From positions 1 to 39,871 of IMG/VR virus record IMGVR_UViG_3300042868_006346: a stretch of 39,871 nucleotides of DNA. One strand, given 5' to 3'. Positions within the stretch are counted from its first letter, which is position 1; every line of letters begins with the position of its first letter. The notes under the pieces are model-generated. The model did not search any database, was not told the origin of the DNA, and saw nothing but the letters and a program-made list of their open reading frames with translations. This stretch comes from a virus. A program made the position numbers and the translations under genes. Below are positions 27,451 through 36,376 of the stretch, one piece after another.

Positions 27451-27481
27451 AAAAAAGGTAGTGACTTTGTAAATCACTACC
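27451..27481 (-). terminator. Terminator/attenuator after the SSB gene
   Basis: On the coding strand GGTAGTGA (27481-27474) pairs with TCACTACC (27464-27457) across a nine-base loop, followed by seven T residues. It lies between the SSB stop and the UvsX start. Partial read-through would give more SSB than recombinase and still allow expression of the downstream genes. Confidence 0.82.
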
Positions 27482-27501
27482 TCCGAATTTTGGAACCTTT
27501 T

Positions 27502-28365
27502 TTAGAAAGGTAATTCTTCATCTACCTCCTCATTTACTTGAGGGTCTTCAACCTTGGTTTCTTGTTTTTTAGAACCACCAATTGATACTTCAGAAATTTC
27601 GTTATTACCATAAACGTAACCACCTTTTTCAGAATCCCATTTTGGAGTTTCTCCACGAGCAATCGCTTCAAGATATTCTACAGGTTTCTTTGAGTAAACA
27701 TCTTCCCAAGTTAACTCGTCTCCAACCCAAGTTGCCATAGTATCCTCATCTTCGTGAATTGGTGTTGGATCATCATACATAACTGTTTGGATTACGGTGT
27801 AGAAAGCTCCTTTAGGTGTTTTTGCCTTTGTAAGTTCAAGGATGAGGTCTCTACCTTTATCAGGATCGGTTATATCACCTTTCGCTTTCCAAATTGGAAT
27901 AATTTTGTCCAAGATACCTTCTTGTTTGTAGTTGTGCTTGAACCTCCAAAACTTAACCCCGTCTTGTTCGTTATCACGATCAATTACTTTTACAATATAA
28001 AACTTACGTGCTTTGTATTGTTTTGCCAATTCTTTGTCAGAATCTCTACCAGTTGACATTAGTTCGTCATACACATCATTGAGTGGTGAACGCTCATTGT
28101 CATTTTTTCCTGGATCATAAAACTTTTGCCATTTACCGTCTACTTGTACTTCGTGAAACCATACCTCTTTGAATGGGGATGTTCCGTCAGTTGTTGGTAA
28201 AATTCTGATTCTTTTTTGTGCTTGTTTCTCGTTATCTCTGAGAATTGCCGCAAAATATTTCTTCATCCTTTCGTCTTGTGACATTTTTGAAGTAGAGGAT
28301 GAACTACTTTGGGTTGATTGCTCGTACTGAGCCAAAACCGCATCTAAAACATTGTTTGTCGCCAT
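27502..28365 (-). CDS. Single-stranded DNA-binding protein, gp32-like
   Basis: A 287-residue protein of gp32 length (301 in T4). It has an N-terminal basic/flexible segment, a Ser-rich run near 16-26, an OB-like core (about 40-210, with RIRILPTTDG, EVWFHEVQVDGKWQKFYDPG and KFYIVKVIDRD) and an acidic C-terminal tail ending EELPF. The tip resembles the protein-docking tip of bacterial SSB (DDIPF). The protein contains no cysteine, so the zinc ribbon of T4 gp32 (built from one His and three Cys) is missing; the corresponding loop reads KFYDPGKNDNERSPLND. It is the first gene after a strong promoter and is followed by a hairpin, consistent with high-level early or middle expression. Function is well supported by sequence and by neighbouring replication genes; the homology to gp32 is distant. 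Confidence 0.87.
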   Translation of the reverse strand: MATNNVLDAVLAQYEQSTQSSSSSTSKMSQDERMKKYFAAILRDNEKQAQKRIRILPTTDGTSPFKEVWFHEVQVDGKWQKFYDPGKNDNERSPLNDVYDELMSTGRDSDKELAKQYKARKFYIVKVIDRDNEQDGVKFWRFKHNYKQEGILDKIIPIWKAKGDITDPDKGRDLILELTKAKTPKGAFYTVIQTVMYDDPTPIHEDEDTMATWVGDELTWEDVYSKKPVEYLEAIARGETPKWDSEKGGYVYGNNEISEVSIGGSKKQETKVEDPQVNEEVDEELPF

Positions 28366-28396
28366 ATATTTGTGTTATTAAAAGTTTACAATAGAA

Positions 28397-28425
28397 AGTA
28401 TATAATAAAAAAGTGTCGCAGTCAA
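28397..28425 (-). promoter_or_regulatory. Near-consensus sigma70-type promoter for the replication operon
   Basis: On the coding strand TTGACT (28425-28420), a 17-base spacer, then TATACT (28402-28397). Each hexamer differs from the E. coli consensus by one base. The start site would be near 28390, giving a leader of about 25 bases before the SSB ATG. It follows the terminator of the upstream structural block. Bacteroidota housekeeping promoters have a different -7 element (TAnnTTTG), so a fit to that host needs testing. Confidence 0.65.
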
Positions 28426-28437
28426 TATGTATTCAAA

Positions 28438-28473
28438 AATTTTGAGAAGGACATTGGTGTCCCTCTCAAAATT
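28438..28473 (-). terminator. Strong intrinsic terminator closing the upstream structural block
   Basis: A 15-bp stem (28473-28459 with 28452-28438; one G-T wobble on the coding strand) with a six-base loop, followed on the coding strand by a run of T. It starts at the stop codon of the Pro/Ala-rich protein and ends 13 bases before the replication promoter. Confidence 0.88.
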
Positions 28474-29149
28474 AAGGCATCATATCTTCGTCATCAAAAG
28501 TATCAAAAGTTGTTTTAATTTCTTTAGGTGAAAAATCTTCCACTTCATCAGTCGTTAAAACATATTCATTCTTGCCCGATTTTTCCATCTCTTCCATTTT
28601 GTCTTCAAAAAAATCAGACAATTTTTGTTTAAACGGTCCTGAATCTAAACTTCTTAATTCTAATTTTTCTTCAGGTGTTTTTGGGCGATATTTTTCAAAT
28701 TTTTGTTCAAGTGAATTAACAGCATCAATCAATCCATCCATTTCTTTAAGTTTAGATTCTAAACTCTCCAATTGTCCAAATAGTTGATTAAAATATTCTT
28801 CTTGTTTTTGTTCTATATTTTTTTGTGAATCTACCAAATCAGTAATCTCCAATTCTTCTTTGTCTTCTTCATCTTTACCAACTTCTTCTACATCGGGGTC
28901 TGTCGCAACATCCACAGGTGCTGGAGTTTCGCCTTCTGCAGGTGGTGCAGGTGGTGCGGGTGCTCCTGCCGCATCTCCAGGAGGTGGAGGTAACGCTCCT
29001 GCTGCATCTCCAGGAGGTGGGGGTAACGCTCCTGCTGCCAGATCTTCTGGCGGTGGGGGTAATGCTCCTGCCGCGTCTTGTTCAAAAATATAATTGTTAA
29101 TTGAGTTATATCTTTTTATTTCTTCAATTATTTTTTTATCAATTTTCAT
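28472..29149 (-). CDS. Pro/Ala-rich acidic coiled-coil protein
   Basis: A 225-residue protein in three parts. Residues 1-25 (MKIDKKIIEEIKRYNSINNY) form a charged amphipathic helix. Residues 26-85 carry three or four copies of GALPPPP separated by E/D and Ala residues, then PAPPAPPAEGETPAPV, a flexible low-complexity linker. From about 90 the chain is strongly acidic, with a predicted coiled coil (about 108-155: DLVDQKNIEQKQEEYF-type heptads and QLESLESKLKEMDGLIDAVN) and an acidic C-terminus (FDDEDMMP). Very acidic helical proteins at the edge of structural clusters are often prohead core or scaffold proteins, but no scaffold family is recognised, so this is inference. The gene starts three bases after the upstream stop and its own stop coincides with the terminator. 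Confidence 0.7.
   Translation of the reverse strand: MKIDKKIIEEIKRYNSINNYIFEQDAAGALPPPPEDLAAGALPPPPGDAAGALPPPPGDAAGAPAPPAPPAEGETPAPVDVATDPDVEEVGKDEEDKEELEITDLVDSQKNIEQKQEEYFNQLFGQLESLESKLKEMDGLIDAVNSLEQKFEKYRPKTPEEKLELRSLDSGPFKQKLSDFFEDKMEEMEKSGKNEYVLTTDEVEDFSPKEIKTTFDTFDDEDMMP
28935..29078. repeat. GC-rich tandem repeat encoding GALPPPP units
   Basis: Within the Pro/Ala-rich gene, near-identical 30-39 bp units containing GGAGGTGG and AACGCTCCTGC repeat across about 28975-29075, with a Pro/Ala-rich run continuing to about 28935. The stretch is conspicuously GC-rich against the AT-rich genome and creates long open frames on both strands. The unit number probably varies by slippage. Confidence 0.8.
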
Positions 29150-29152
29150 AAT

Positions 29153-29377
29153 TTACCCATTTAAAAGTTGTTTAATACCTGTTTTGGTTTCTACTTGTAC
29201 TTTTCTATTCATATTGACAGTATTGTCAACTCTTTCAATAAGTCCGTCTTTCATTCTGATTGTGTAACAGTCACCTGTATCTAAATCACATACTTCTTTA
29301 AACCCATTACCCGCATCTTTTTCTGACACTCTTGTATTTTTACCAAGATAGTTATCTAAAATCATTTTTACGCTCAT
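29153..29377 (-). CDS. Small unidentified phage protein
   Basis: A 74-residue protein, MSVKMILDNYLGKNTRVSEK at the start, with two cysteines in VCDLDTGDCY near the middle and a short C-terminal beta/helix region. No family is recognised. It has its own upstream gap of 39 bases holding a TATTTATA octamer and is followed three bases after its stop by the Pro/Ala-rich gene, so these two form a small late unit. It could be a capsid or core accessory protein, but nothing in the sequence shows this. Confidence 0.65.
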   Translation of the reverse strand: MSVKMILDNYLGKNTRVSEKDAGNGFKEVCDLDTGDCYTIRMKDGLIERVDNTVNMNRKVQVETKTGIKQLLNG

Positions 29378-29390
29378 AATATTATTTTAT

Positions 29391-29398
29391 TATAAATA
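29391..29398 (-). promoter_or_regulatory. Candidate late-promoter octamer TATTTATA
   Basis: Coding-strand TATTTATA, 13 bases before the ATG of the 74-residue gene, in the only gap inside the upstream structural block. Spacing matches the copies before the fibre gene and the 1751-residue gene. Confidence 0.35.
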
Positions 29399-29416
29399 TA
29401 TTCAAGTTGATAAAAA

Positions 29417-32400
29417 TTACAAACTAAATGTAATTGTAAAATTTTGTTTTTGTTCCGTTCTTTCAGTATCAATAGATCCGTCACTTAATACAGGTATTGA
29501 TGTTATTTCAAATTTCAATTCATACTGTCCTGGGGTTGTACAATTTACTACTGTTTGAATATCCGCAGCCTCCATAACTAATTGTTTATTTCCTTGTATT
29601 TTATAGTTACTCAAATCAACGTTAGTAACTTGTGTACAGGTACCTGAACCTTTACCGCTTACTAGATTTGCAGTACCTATCTTCCAAAGAGATTCTGAGT
29701 CTAAGAAGAAGAACTGTACATAATTTAATAATCCTGTTGTTTGATTATACGATATAAATTTCTTAAGAGGTTCTTTAATAACTACTACCTCCGATGGTGA
29801 TGGTACAATTCCAGATTGATCAACATATTCCACAAAAGATTCTTTCATCTTTTTTTCAATAAATTTTTTATCCTGTGGTAATAATTTATCATATAAAACA
29901 TCATTCTTTGTTGGGTAGTCATTCATAAAGAACTTTGTGTATATCTTACCATATCTAGCGTTTTTTGCAAGTGAGCTTGTTAAACCAACACCATATGACT
30001 TAAACACCTCTGTTTGACTTCCGTATTTTGATATCATAAATTTCACGTAATTAGTGAAGGTATCAAAAGTCGCGATTGGTATATTTAGAGTTGCCGAACA
30101 AAAATATTTTGTTGTCATAAATCCAGATAAACCTTCGCCAAATGGTTTTGTTAATGGAATTAATGAGTAATTATTACCATTCGTTGTAAAAACACCAATA
30201 GGGGATAAAACTACACTCATTACTGAATATATAAAACCACCAATAAGTTCAGCATCATCTCCGGTGTATCCTGCTTCGCTAACTAATGTTCTTATTCCTA
30301 TCGCCGCAGTATTTTTATTTAATGTTGTTTTTTGCACAGATTCATCAACAGTATAGTTAACATATAATTCCGCTAAATTAGATGAACAATTTTGATTTGT
30401 TGATAAAACTGCATTATTTGTTGATTGTGCCTCCTCAACTTTTTGACTCATTTGTTCAATAGCGGTTAATGATTCTTGAGCCCTTGTTTCTTCATCCTTT
30501 TTAATTTTTTGTTGTATGTCTTTAATTATATTAGTTGTTAGTGTTTGTATGTAGTTTTCAATTTTAGGTATACTATAAAAAGATTGTCTTTGACCTTCAA
30601 AAGTTGTATCAAACCCGTTTTCAGAAATTCTATGCGAAACATTGGTTATCATATAAGGCCCACTAAACATCGGGACATTTCTTAAATTAAAATACATTGA
30701 CGGTTGGATAAGTGCATTACCCATCATATCTATAGAACATTTATAACTTCTATTTTTATACAAATTATATAGTGACACACTTTGTGAGTATCCGGCTCGG
30801 TTTCTATCCAAATTTGCCATTTGATTTAACACTTCTAACGATTCAGCGGTTGGTTGTCCTGGGTCTTGCGATATATCTAATTGTTTAAAGATTTGTTGGT
30901 TTTGAGGACCAATATCAACATTAAATCCAACAACTTTATTTGATTTATCCCAATCTGTTTTACCATCTAAATTATCCAATAGAGGATTGTCTGAAGATCG
31001 TCTCATATCAAATGCGTCGTCCCTATAACGATAATCAACATTTTCGTTCATTGCTAAATGTTCACTTGGTTTCCAAGCGTAAAAACAAACATATTTTGGT
31101 GCAGTCTCTCTATAATCCACATTTAAAAATGTACCAAAAAGAGTATTTGCAAACTCTAAAGTCCCTTCAGGTCTTGGTGACGGATTTTTACTCACGTCCT
31201 TCACATTGTAAAAATTAGCATATGCCGGCAATGGGAAACCAACAAAATTGTTTTCTGTTAGAACTGTATTCATTATGGATAACAAACTATTTTCATATGT
31301 TGCACTTTCAATAAGGGTTTTTAATTTAAAAACATCAACATATATTTTTTGTCCAACATCTCTACTTGCCCTATCAAGAAGTAATATATCTTCAAATAAA
31401 GTTTTAGATTTTAAATCCGCCCCCGATATCCAAGTATCATTTATTGTCTTAAACAATTCCCAAGTTTCATATCTCGTTTGTTCACTTTCAACCCTTAACG
31501 CCTTTACTGAACCATCAATTGGTGTAATATCAATCTTACCAATTTTTTTTCTTATGTTTGTTAATTCAATATCCAATAATGTGTTAATGTATTTATCATT
31601 ATTTTCTATATACTGATCCATTAAACTATAAAATTCAGATGACGTTATATTAGGTTTTTTTAATTTTTGTGTTGCAAATATTTTTATTATTGGTGCAAAT
31701 GTTTTTATAGTATTCTCTGTAAATTCAACATTCATATCAACAAAGAAATCTGTAATATAAGAACCATTGTCAGAATATTGTAATTGTGGTATTTCTGAGA
31801 AACCAACATAAGTTTCAAGTGTTTTCCACGTTTCAGGATTTTGTGTTTTAGATTGATTTAATGTTAAAGTACCTCCCGCTGTCGGTAAACTGTTTGGTGA
31901 ATTTTGGAAATATCCCTGATATATGTATGGATCTTCAATAAACTTTGTTGAGAATGAATAGAATAACTTTCTATCAAAGAATGATGGGTTACCGTGTCTC
32001 ATAGTAACTTTATATTCCATAAACTGACTCAAATATTGTGAAAAATTATCTATTTGAGATTCTTGTATATCGTTTATCACAACATCACCATTACTAGAAC
32101 CTGTTGGTTTTGGTAATTTCATAAGTTGTCTCATTAACGCTTGAAAATTATTCTCAACCTTAAACGAATTAGGTTCTGTTGGGTTTGTTTCAGGCACTAA
32201 AGATTCATAATCATACACCGATCTACTAAAATTCAAAAATTCATTTTCTAAAACATCAAGAATTTGTTTGTCAAATGTCGTAAACATTTCACTTATACTA
32301 CTATATTTAGTAGAATCCCCATTAATTGAAAAACTTTGTTGTTGTGACTCCTCATTGAATACTTGTTTTAGGTATTTGTCTGGTGTTGGTTTTTCAACTC

Positions 32401-35400
32401 TACTATTATCAAAATACCCATAGTTTGGTGCCTTCCAAAATAATCTTACGGAACCATTATACATTGATGGATTGTCCACAACTTCTGTTGCTAACGTCCC
32501 ATTACTTTTGAAACACTCATTTGATGTTTGATTTATTTGTGAACCAAAGGATGGCATTGGGTAAATATACCCGTCTTGTGTGGCGTCCACATAACAACTC
32601 CAAGGTGTGATTTGTAGTGATCTTGATGGATTTCCATTATCAAAACCTGGTGTTTTTAAAATAACTGATGTTGTTGATTTTTTTAAATTTAACCCTGTTT
32701 GTAATGCTGTTTGTATGGATGAACTTGTGTATCCCGCAATAACGTAATTGGTGACAACGAAATTTGTTGGTTGCGTTACTGTTTGAGGATAATTTATTGT
32801 ATAGGTACCAACACCACCTATTGTTCCATTTATCTGATTTACTATCGTAGTACCAAAACTAATACCACTCCCACTAAGTGTTAAACCAACAAATAAATCA
32901 TTACTTGATACCGATAAAACTTCTAATGTATTACCTGAAATCGTACAATTACCAGTAATTTGAGCAACCGAATCAAAAACTCTTACCCCTTGAAAGAACA
33001 CGTTAAAGTCGTCAATAAGTTTCGGGTAGAATCCTGTATTTATGTAAGTTTCTGTAAGAGGTCCATTCACAATATTATCCTGTAATATCATATTGTATGG
33101 TAAGTCATTAACAAGTAATTGATAATTTTTTGTACTCGCACTTGTTAAAGGATCAAAATTATCTAAATAATTAAAATCAGTCCATACCTCATCAAGAAAA
33201 TCAACACCTGTATCAATCCAAGTTTTATATCTATGCCATATAGAACCGTATTTTAGAACCCAAGCATATGGTAGTCTATGTACCGCACCATATTTTTTAA
33301 TAGTCGCCAAAATATAGTTCAAATCGGTAGCACTTCCATCCAAATTATAACTTTTGTATTTTTCTCTCAATGTACCTAAAGGTAAACTATTTAAGAATAA
33401 ATAAGAGGCATATTTGTAAGGATATGCATTATTTGCATTATATCTAAAATCATATACTCCCCTTTGGATAGCATTAATAAAATATGGAGTATTCAACATA
33501 GAGGTTGTTTGTTCCGCAACTAATTTATTTTCATAATTAACATATGAAACATTACCTTCAGTAGGATACTGAGTTTTTAATAATCTAGTTAAATAAAAAG
33601 TTTTTAAATCCACCAAATTTAATATCTGACTATAATTAAGACTTCCACTTTTATAATTAAATGACGTTACAGGTTGTTTATCTTTTCCGTCGTTACTAAA
33701 GTTTGTTATGATTTTATTTATTGTATTATAATCAAGTACTTGATTTGTTTTAAAAACTTGCTCAATCTGCTTAAAGTCTTTAGCGTTCGCCATATACTTT
33801 TTTACCCAATCCTTATCAGTAATTGGGTATAAATCGGTAAAATCAAAATTATCTACGATTTCAGATTCACCAAAATATCTTTCTGCGTATTGCGTATCAT
33901 TTAATGATAAAAGAGGTTTGGATTTATCGTTTTCAAAAATATCTTGATTAAGTATACTAAATGGTGCATTAACATTGTTTTGTATATATGGGGTGTTAAA
34001 ATCACCTCTAATATAATTTTGCCAAGATTGTCCACTACCCTCATTTGATATATGTTGTAAAAACGCAAGGTAATTCCCAGAATTTAAATCGTATTCTTTT
34101 AATTTTTTTGATAAGTATGGGTTGTCTGAACCCAAAGCATTAATCATATTTAATCCTTCAGATTCCGAATAATACTCCGTCATATTATAACTATAGTTGG
34201 AGTCTCTACTCAATTTACTATACAATGAATTTATTAATAACCTTTCATAAATTTCATAAAAAAACTTAACTTCTTCTGTGTTTTGGAACACTTCGTTACT
34301 TATTGGAAATTCAATCGCATTAAAACTTAACCTATTAGGTTTTGTTCCTAAATTTTGCGTTGATTTTGGGAATTGTGGTGGTGTTTCTCTTTCAATAGAA
34401 GCCTTTAAAAATTCCTCAACAAATTGTACTTCAGGCCATATTTCAGGTGAGAACGCTCTAACTTTTGTAGCAATAGATTGATTACCAGGGTACATTAATT
34501 CGTATTTTTCACCATCGGTATTCAAAGAGTTTTCTACAATAATTTGAGGCCAAGGATAAATTGGGTTGTCTAAAACCCCAACATCTTTTATATCAACACT
34601 ATTTGCCGTTGATGAGTTTGAATATATTGCCTGTTTTCTATATACATCATCTCTTAAGTCCCAAGCTTTGGTGTGTACTTCATCTAATAATCTCAAAAAT
34701 GATTCACCCTGAGCAAAAAACACCGCTAACACATTTCTAATTGTTGGGGCAAATCCAAGTCCACCATCTTCGGTACTTTTAGAAATTTGTTCTGTTAACT
34801 CTTTTGCTAAACCTTCCTCAATCTTTTGTTTTTTAGTTATATAATTTTCAGTAATAGTATCAATTTTTTCACTAAATGAATTCTTACCCTCAAAGAAAAA
34901 TTTAGGACCACTATTAAACTGTTGAGTTATAAACCTTTCAAAATTTTCTGTTTCTCCACTTGGTATTGTTTTATTATTGTTTCTTTGAGCATATGTTTTT
35001 TGGATGTCAATATCATTAATTGTTTTATTACTTATAAAAGTACTTTGTTCTTTTTTATTTATATCAAAAACAATATCCACGGGTATTGCATCAGGTTTAT
35101 TAGAACCTAATGTTTTATTATCTAATAGTCCTTTATTATATAATTTTACATCACCAGAAAGTTCGGTGAGTGGTGCTTGTTGAGCTTGAGATTCAATGTA
35201 TTCAGGTTTAAACTGATATATTGTGTATCCAACTTTTTCATATCCTGTCGGTATGGTAACAAATGTATTCTCAAAATCTAAATATTTTCTCGCCCATCCA
35301 CCATCAACCGCCGAATATGTAAAAATATTACCTCTGTATTCATCTATAACTTTTTTATAGTTTTCTAAATCATTTAAAACATCCAAATTTGTTTTTGAAT

Positions 35401-36376
35401 ATTTGTCAATAATACTAGTTAAAAACTTATTAAGATTAACTTGTAATTCTTGTACGGTTATTTCAGGAAAATTATCGTCTATTAACCCTTTGGATTTATA
35501 CTCAGCGTAAAGTTCTTTCATTTTTGAGTATCCCTTACTAGACCAAGACTGTGTTGTATTACTTTCAGTAGGACCGGTTTGTGTTGTTGTTTGGTTAACA
35601 GTTGTTATACTTGATTGGTACATAAGTGGGGCCGACCACATTGCTCTCCAATTGATGTGTGATAGGATTGTATATTTGTATCCATACAACTTTAAATTAA
35701 CCCTAAAGTTTCCACTACCAGGGTCAAAACTTGCGGTAAAATTTTGTAACATTAAAGGTAGTCTAACTGCTTTACCCAAATAACCTTTAATTGTTAAATA
35801 AAATAAAGGGTATGGTAATTGGAAAAATGCGGCATATGGTGATTCACTACCACCCTCAAACAACGCTCTCCCTTTGATGTCTTCCATTGTTATTTGTATA
35901 ACAGGTAAGAAATCTAAACCGTAGTCAATATTTATTTGAGTTATACCCAACATTCCGGTGTCTGTTGCACCTGGTTGTCCCTTAGATAATAAACTTTGTC
36001 TTAAAAAATAATCTTCACTTTTTTCATCAACTTTAACTTGTTCTATCTTTGGTTGATTAATTCCTTTACCAATAAGACTATCCTTTCCGGTTATTTCGTC
36101 AACATATATTTCCTCTAAAAATTTATGTCCACCAGGATTTAAAAAATTAATTTTTCCTACGGATATTGTTCTTACAGTATCATTTAATGGAACACCTAAC
36201 GCCAATTTAGTTCTTGGTAAAACGGCACATTCCAAATTAGCATAAAAAACAAGGTCTTCTTGATTTATTAGTCTTTCTCTTGCAATACCATTTTCATCAA
36301 TCACTTTATTTGGGTCAATGATTGTTATGTTTTGATAATCAAATTCTACTAATATATTTTCTCCGTTATCTACCAT
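29417..36376 (-). CDS. Giant multidomain baseplate hub-like protein
   Basis: A 2319-residue protein. An N-terminal region (about 100-280) has GMLGITQINIDYGLDFLPVI and FYLTIKGYLGKAVRLPL followed by a beta-rich jelly, in the style of tail-tube/hub proteins. Residues about 1139-1212 hold a beta-sandwich insert (ISGNTLEVLSVSSNDLFVG, VGTYTINYPQTV) of a kind scattered through phage tail proteins. Residues about 1870-1935 contain MGNALIQPSMYFNLRNVPMF, then SGPYMITNVSHRI and TTFEGQR, typical of hub proteins of the gp27/gpD/VgrG type. A coiled-coil linker (about 1940-1990) and a C-terminal domain follow. It overlaps the gp53-like gene by 11 bases. The hub seals the tail tube and initiates tube assembly; a length this great is unusual and suggests fusion of several hub functions. 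It is too beta-rich and non-periodic for a tape measure. Confidence 0.75.
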   Translation of the reverse strand: MVDNGENILVEFDYQNITIIDPNKVIDENGIARERLINQEDLVFYANLECAVLPRTKLALGVPLNDTVRTISVGKINFLNPGGHKFLEEIYVDEITGKDSLIGKGINQPKIEQVKVDEKSEDYFLRQSLLSKGQPGATDTGMLGITQINIDYGLDFLPVIQITMEDIKGRALFEGGSESPYAAFFQLPYPLFYLTIKGYLGKAVRLPLMLQNFTASFDPGSGNFRVNLKLYGYKYTILSHINWRAMWSAPLMYQSSITTVNQTTTQTGPTESNTTQSWSSKGYSKMKELYAEYKSKGLIDDNFPEITVQELQVNLNKFLTSIIDKYSKTNLDVLNDLENYKKVIDEYRGNIFTYSAVDGGWARKYLDFENTFVTIPTGYEKVGYTIYQFKPEYIESQAQQAPLTELSGDVKLYNKGLLDNKTLGSNKPDAIPVDIVFDINKKEQSTFISNKTINDIDIQKTYAQRNNNKTIPSGETENFERFITQQFNSGPKFFFEGKNSFSEKIDTITENYITKKQKIEEGLAKELTEQISKSTEDGGLGFAPTIRNVLAVFFAQGESFLRLLDEVHTKAWDLRDDVYRKQAIYSNSSTANSVDIKDVGVLDNPIYPWPQIIVENSLNTDGEKYELMYPGNQSIATKVRAFSPEIWPEVQFVEEFLKASIERETPPQFPKSTQNLGTKPNRLSFNAIEFPISNEVFQNTEEVKFFYEIYERLLINSLYSKLSRDSNYSYNMTEYYSESEGLNMINALGSDNPYLSKKLKEYDLNSGNYLAFLQHISNEGSGQSWQNYIRGDFNTPYIQNNVNAPFSILNQDIFENDKSKPLLSLNDTQYAERYFGESEIVDNFDFTDLYPITDKDWVKKYMANAKDFKQIEQVFKTNQVLDYNTINKIITNFSNDGKDKQPVTSFNYKSGSLNYSQILNLVDLKTFYLTRLLKTQYPTEGNVSYVNYENKLVAEQTTSMLNTPYFINAIQRGVYDFRYNANNAYPYKYASYLFLNSLPLGTLREKYKSYNLDGSATDLNYILATIKKYGAVHRLPYAWVLKYGSIWHRYKTWIDTGVDFLDEVWTDFNYLDNFDPLTSASTKNYQLLVNDLPYNMILQDNIVNGPLTETYINTGFYPKLIDDFNVFFQGVRVFDSVAQITGNCTISGNTLEVLSVSSNDLFVGLTLSGSGISFGTTIVNQINGTIGGVGTYTINYPQTVTQPTNFVVTNYVIAGYTSSSIQTALQTGLNLKKSTTSVILKTPGFDNGNPSRSLQITPWSCYVDATQDGYIYPMPSFGSQINQTSNECFKSNGTLATEVVDNPSMYNGSVRLFWKAPNYGYFDNSRVEKPTPDKYLKQVFNEESQQQSFSINGDSTKYSSISEMFTTFDKQILDVLENEFLNFSRSVYDYESLVPETNPTEPNSFKVENNFQALMRQLMKLPKPTGSSNGDVVINDIQESQIDNFSQYLSQFMEYKVTMRHGNPSFFDRKLFYSFSTKFIEDPYIYQGYFQNSPNSLPTAGGTLTLNQSKTQNPETWKTLETYVGFSEIPQLQYSDNGSYITDFFVDMNVEFTENTIKTFAPIIKIFATQKLKKPNITSSEFYSLMDQYIENNDKYINTLLDIELTNIRKKIGKIDITPIDGSVKALRVESEQTRYETWELFKTINDTWISGADLKSKTLFEDILLLDRASRDVGQKIYVDVFKLKTLIESATYENSLLSIMNTVLTENNFVGFPLPAYANFYNVKDVSKNPSPRPEGTLEFANTLFGTFLNVDYRETAPKYVCFYAWKPSEHLAMNENVDYRYRDDAFDMRRSSDNPLLDNLDGKTDWDKSNKVVGFNVDIGPQNQQIFKQLDISQDPGQPTAESLEVLNQMANLDRNRAGYSQSVSLYNLYKNRSYKCSIDMMGNALIQPSMYFNLRNVPMFSGPYMITNVSHRISENGFDTTFEGQRQSFYSIPKIENYIQTLTTNIIKDIQQKIKKDEETRAQESLTAIEQMSQKVEEAQSTNNAVLSTNQNCSSNLAELYVNYTVDESVQKTTLNKNTAAIGIRTLVSEAGYTGDDAELIGGFIYSVMSVVLSPIGVFTTNGNNYSLIPLTKPFGEGLSGFMTTKYFCSATLNIPIATFDTFTNYVKFMISKYGSQTEVFKSYGVGLTSSLAKNARYGKIYTKFFMNDYPTKNDVLYDKLLPQDKKFIEKKMKESFVEYVDQSGIVPSPSEVVVIKEPLKKFISYNQTTGLLNYVQFFFLDSESLWKIGTANLVSGKGSGTCTQVTNVDLSNYKIQGNKQLVMEAADIQTVVNCTTPGQYELKFEITSIPVLSDGSIDTERTEQKQNFTITFSL

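Noticed and set aside
28860-29093. A plus-strand Ser/Gly/Ala-rich frame opposite the GALPPPP gene
   Set aside because: It is the complement of the same GC-rich tandem repeat, and no other gene in the window is on this strand.
29417-30350. A tail lysozyme-like domain at the C-terminus of the 2319-residue protein
   Set aside because: The region (ELIGGFIYSVMS and nearby) faintly recalls the layout of tail lysozymes, but no catalytic Glu motif or YGLxQW-type signature is visible.
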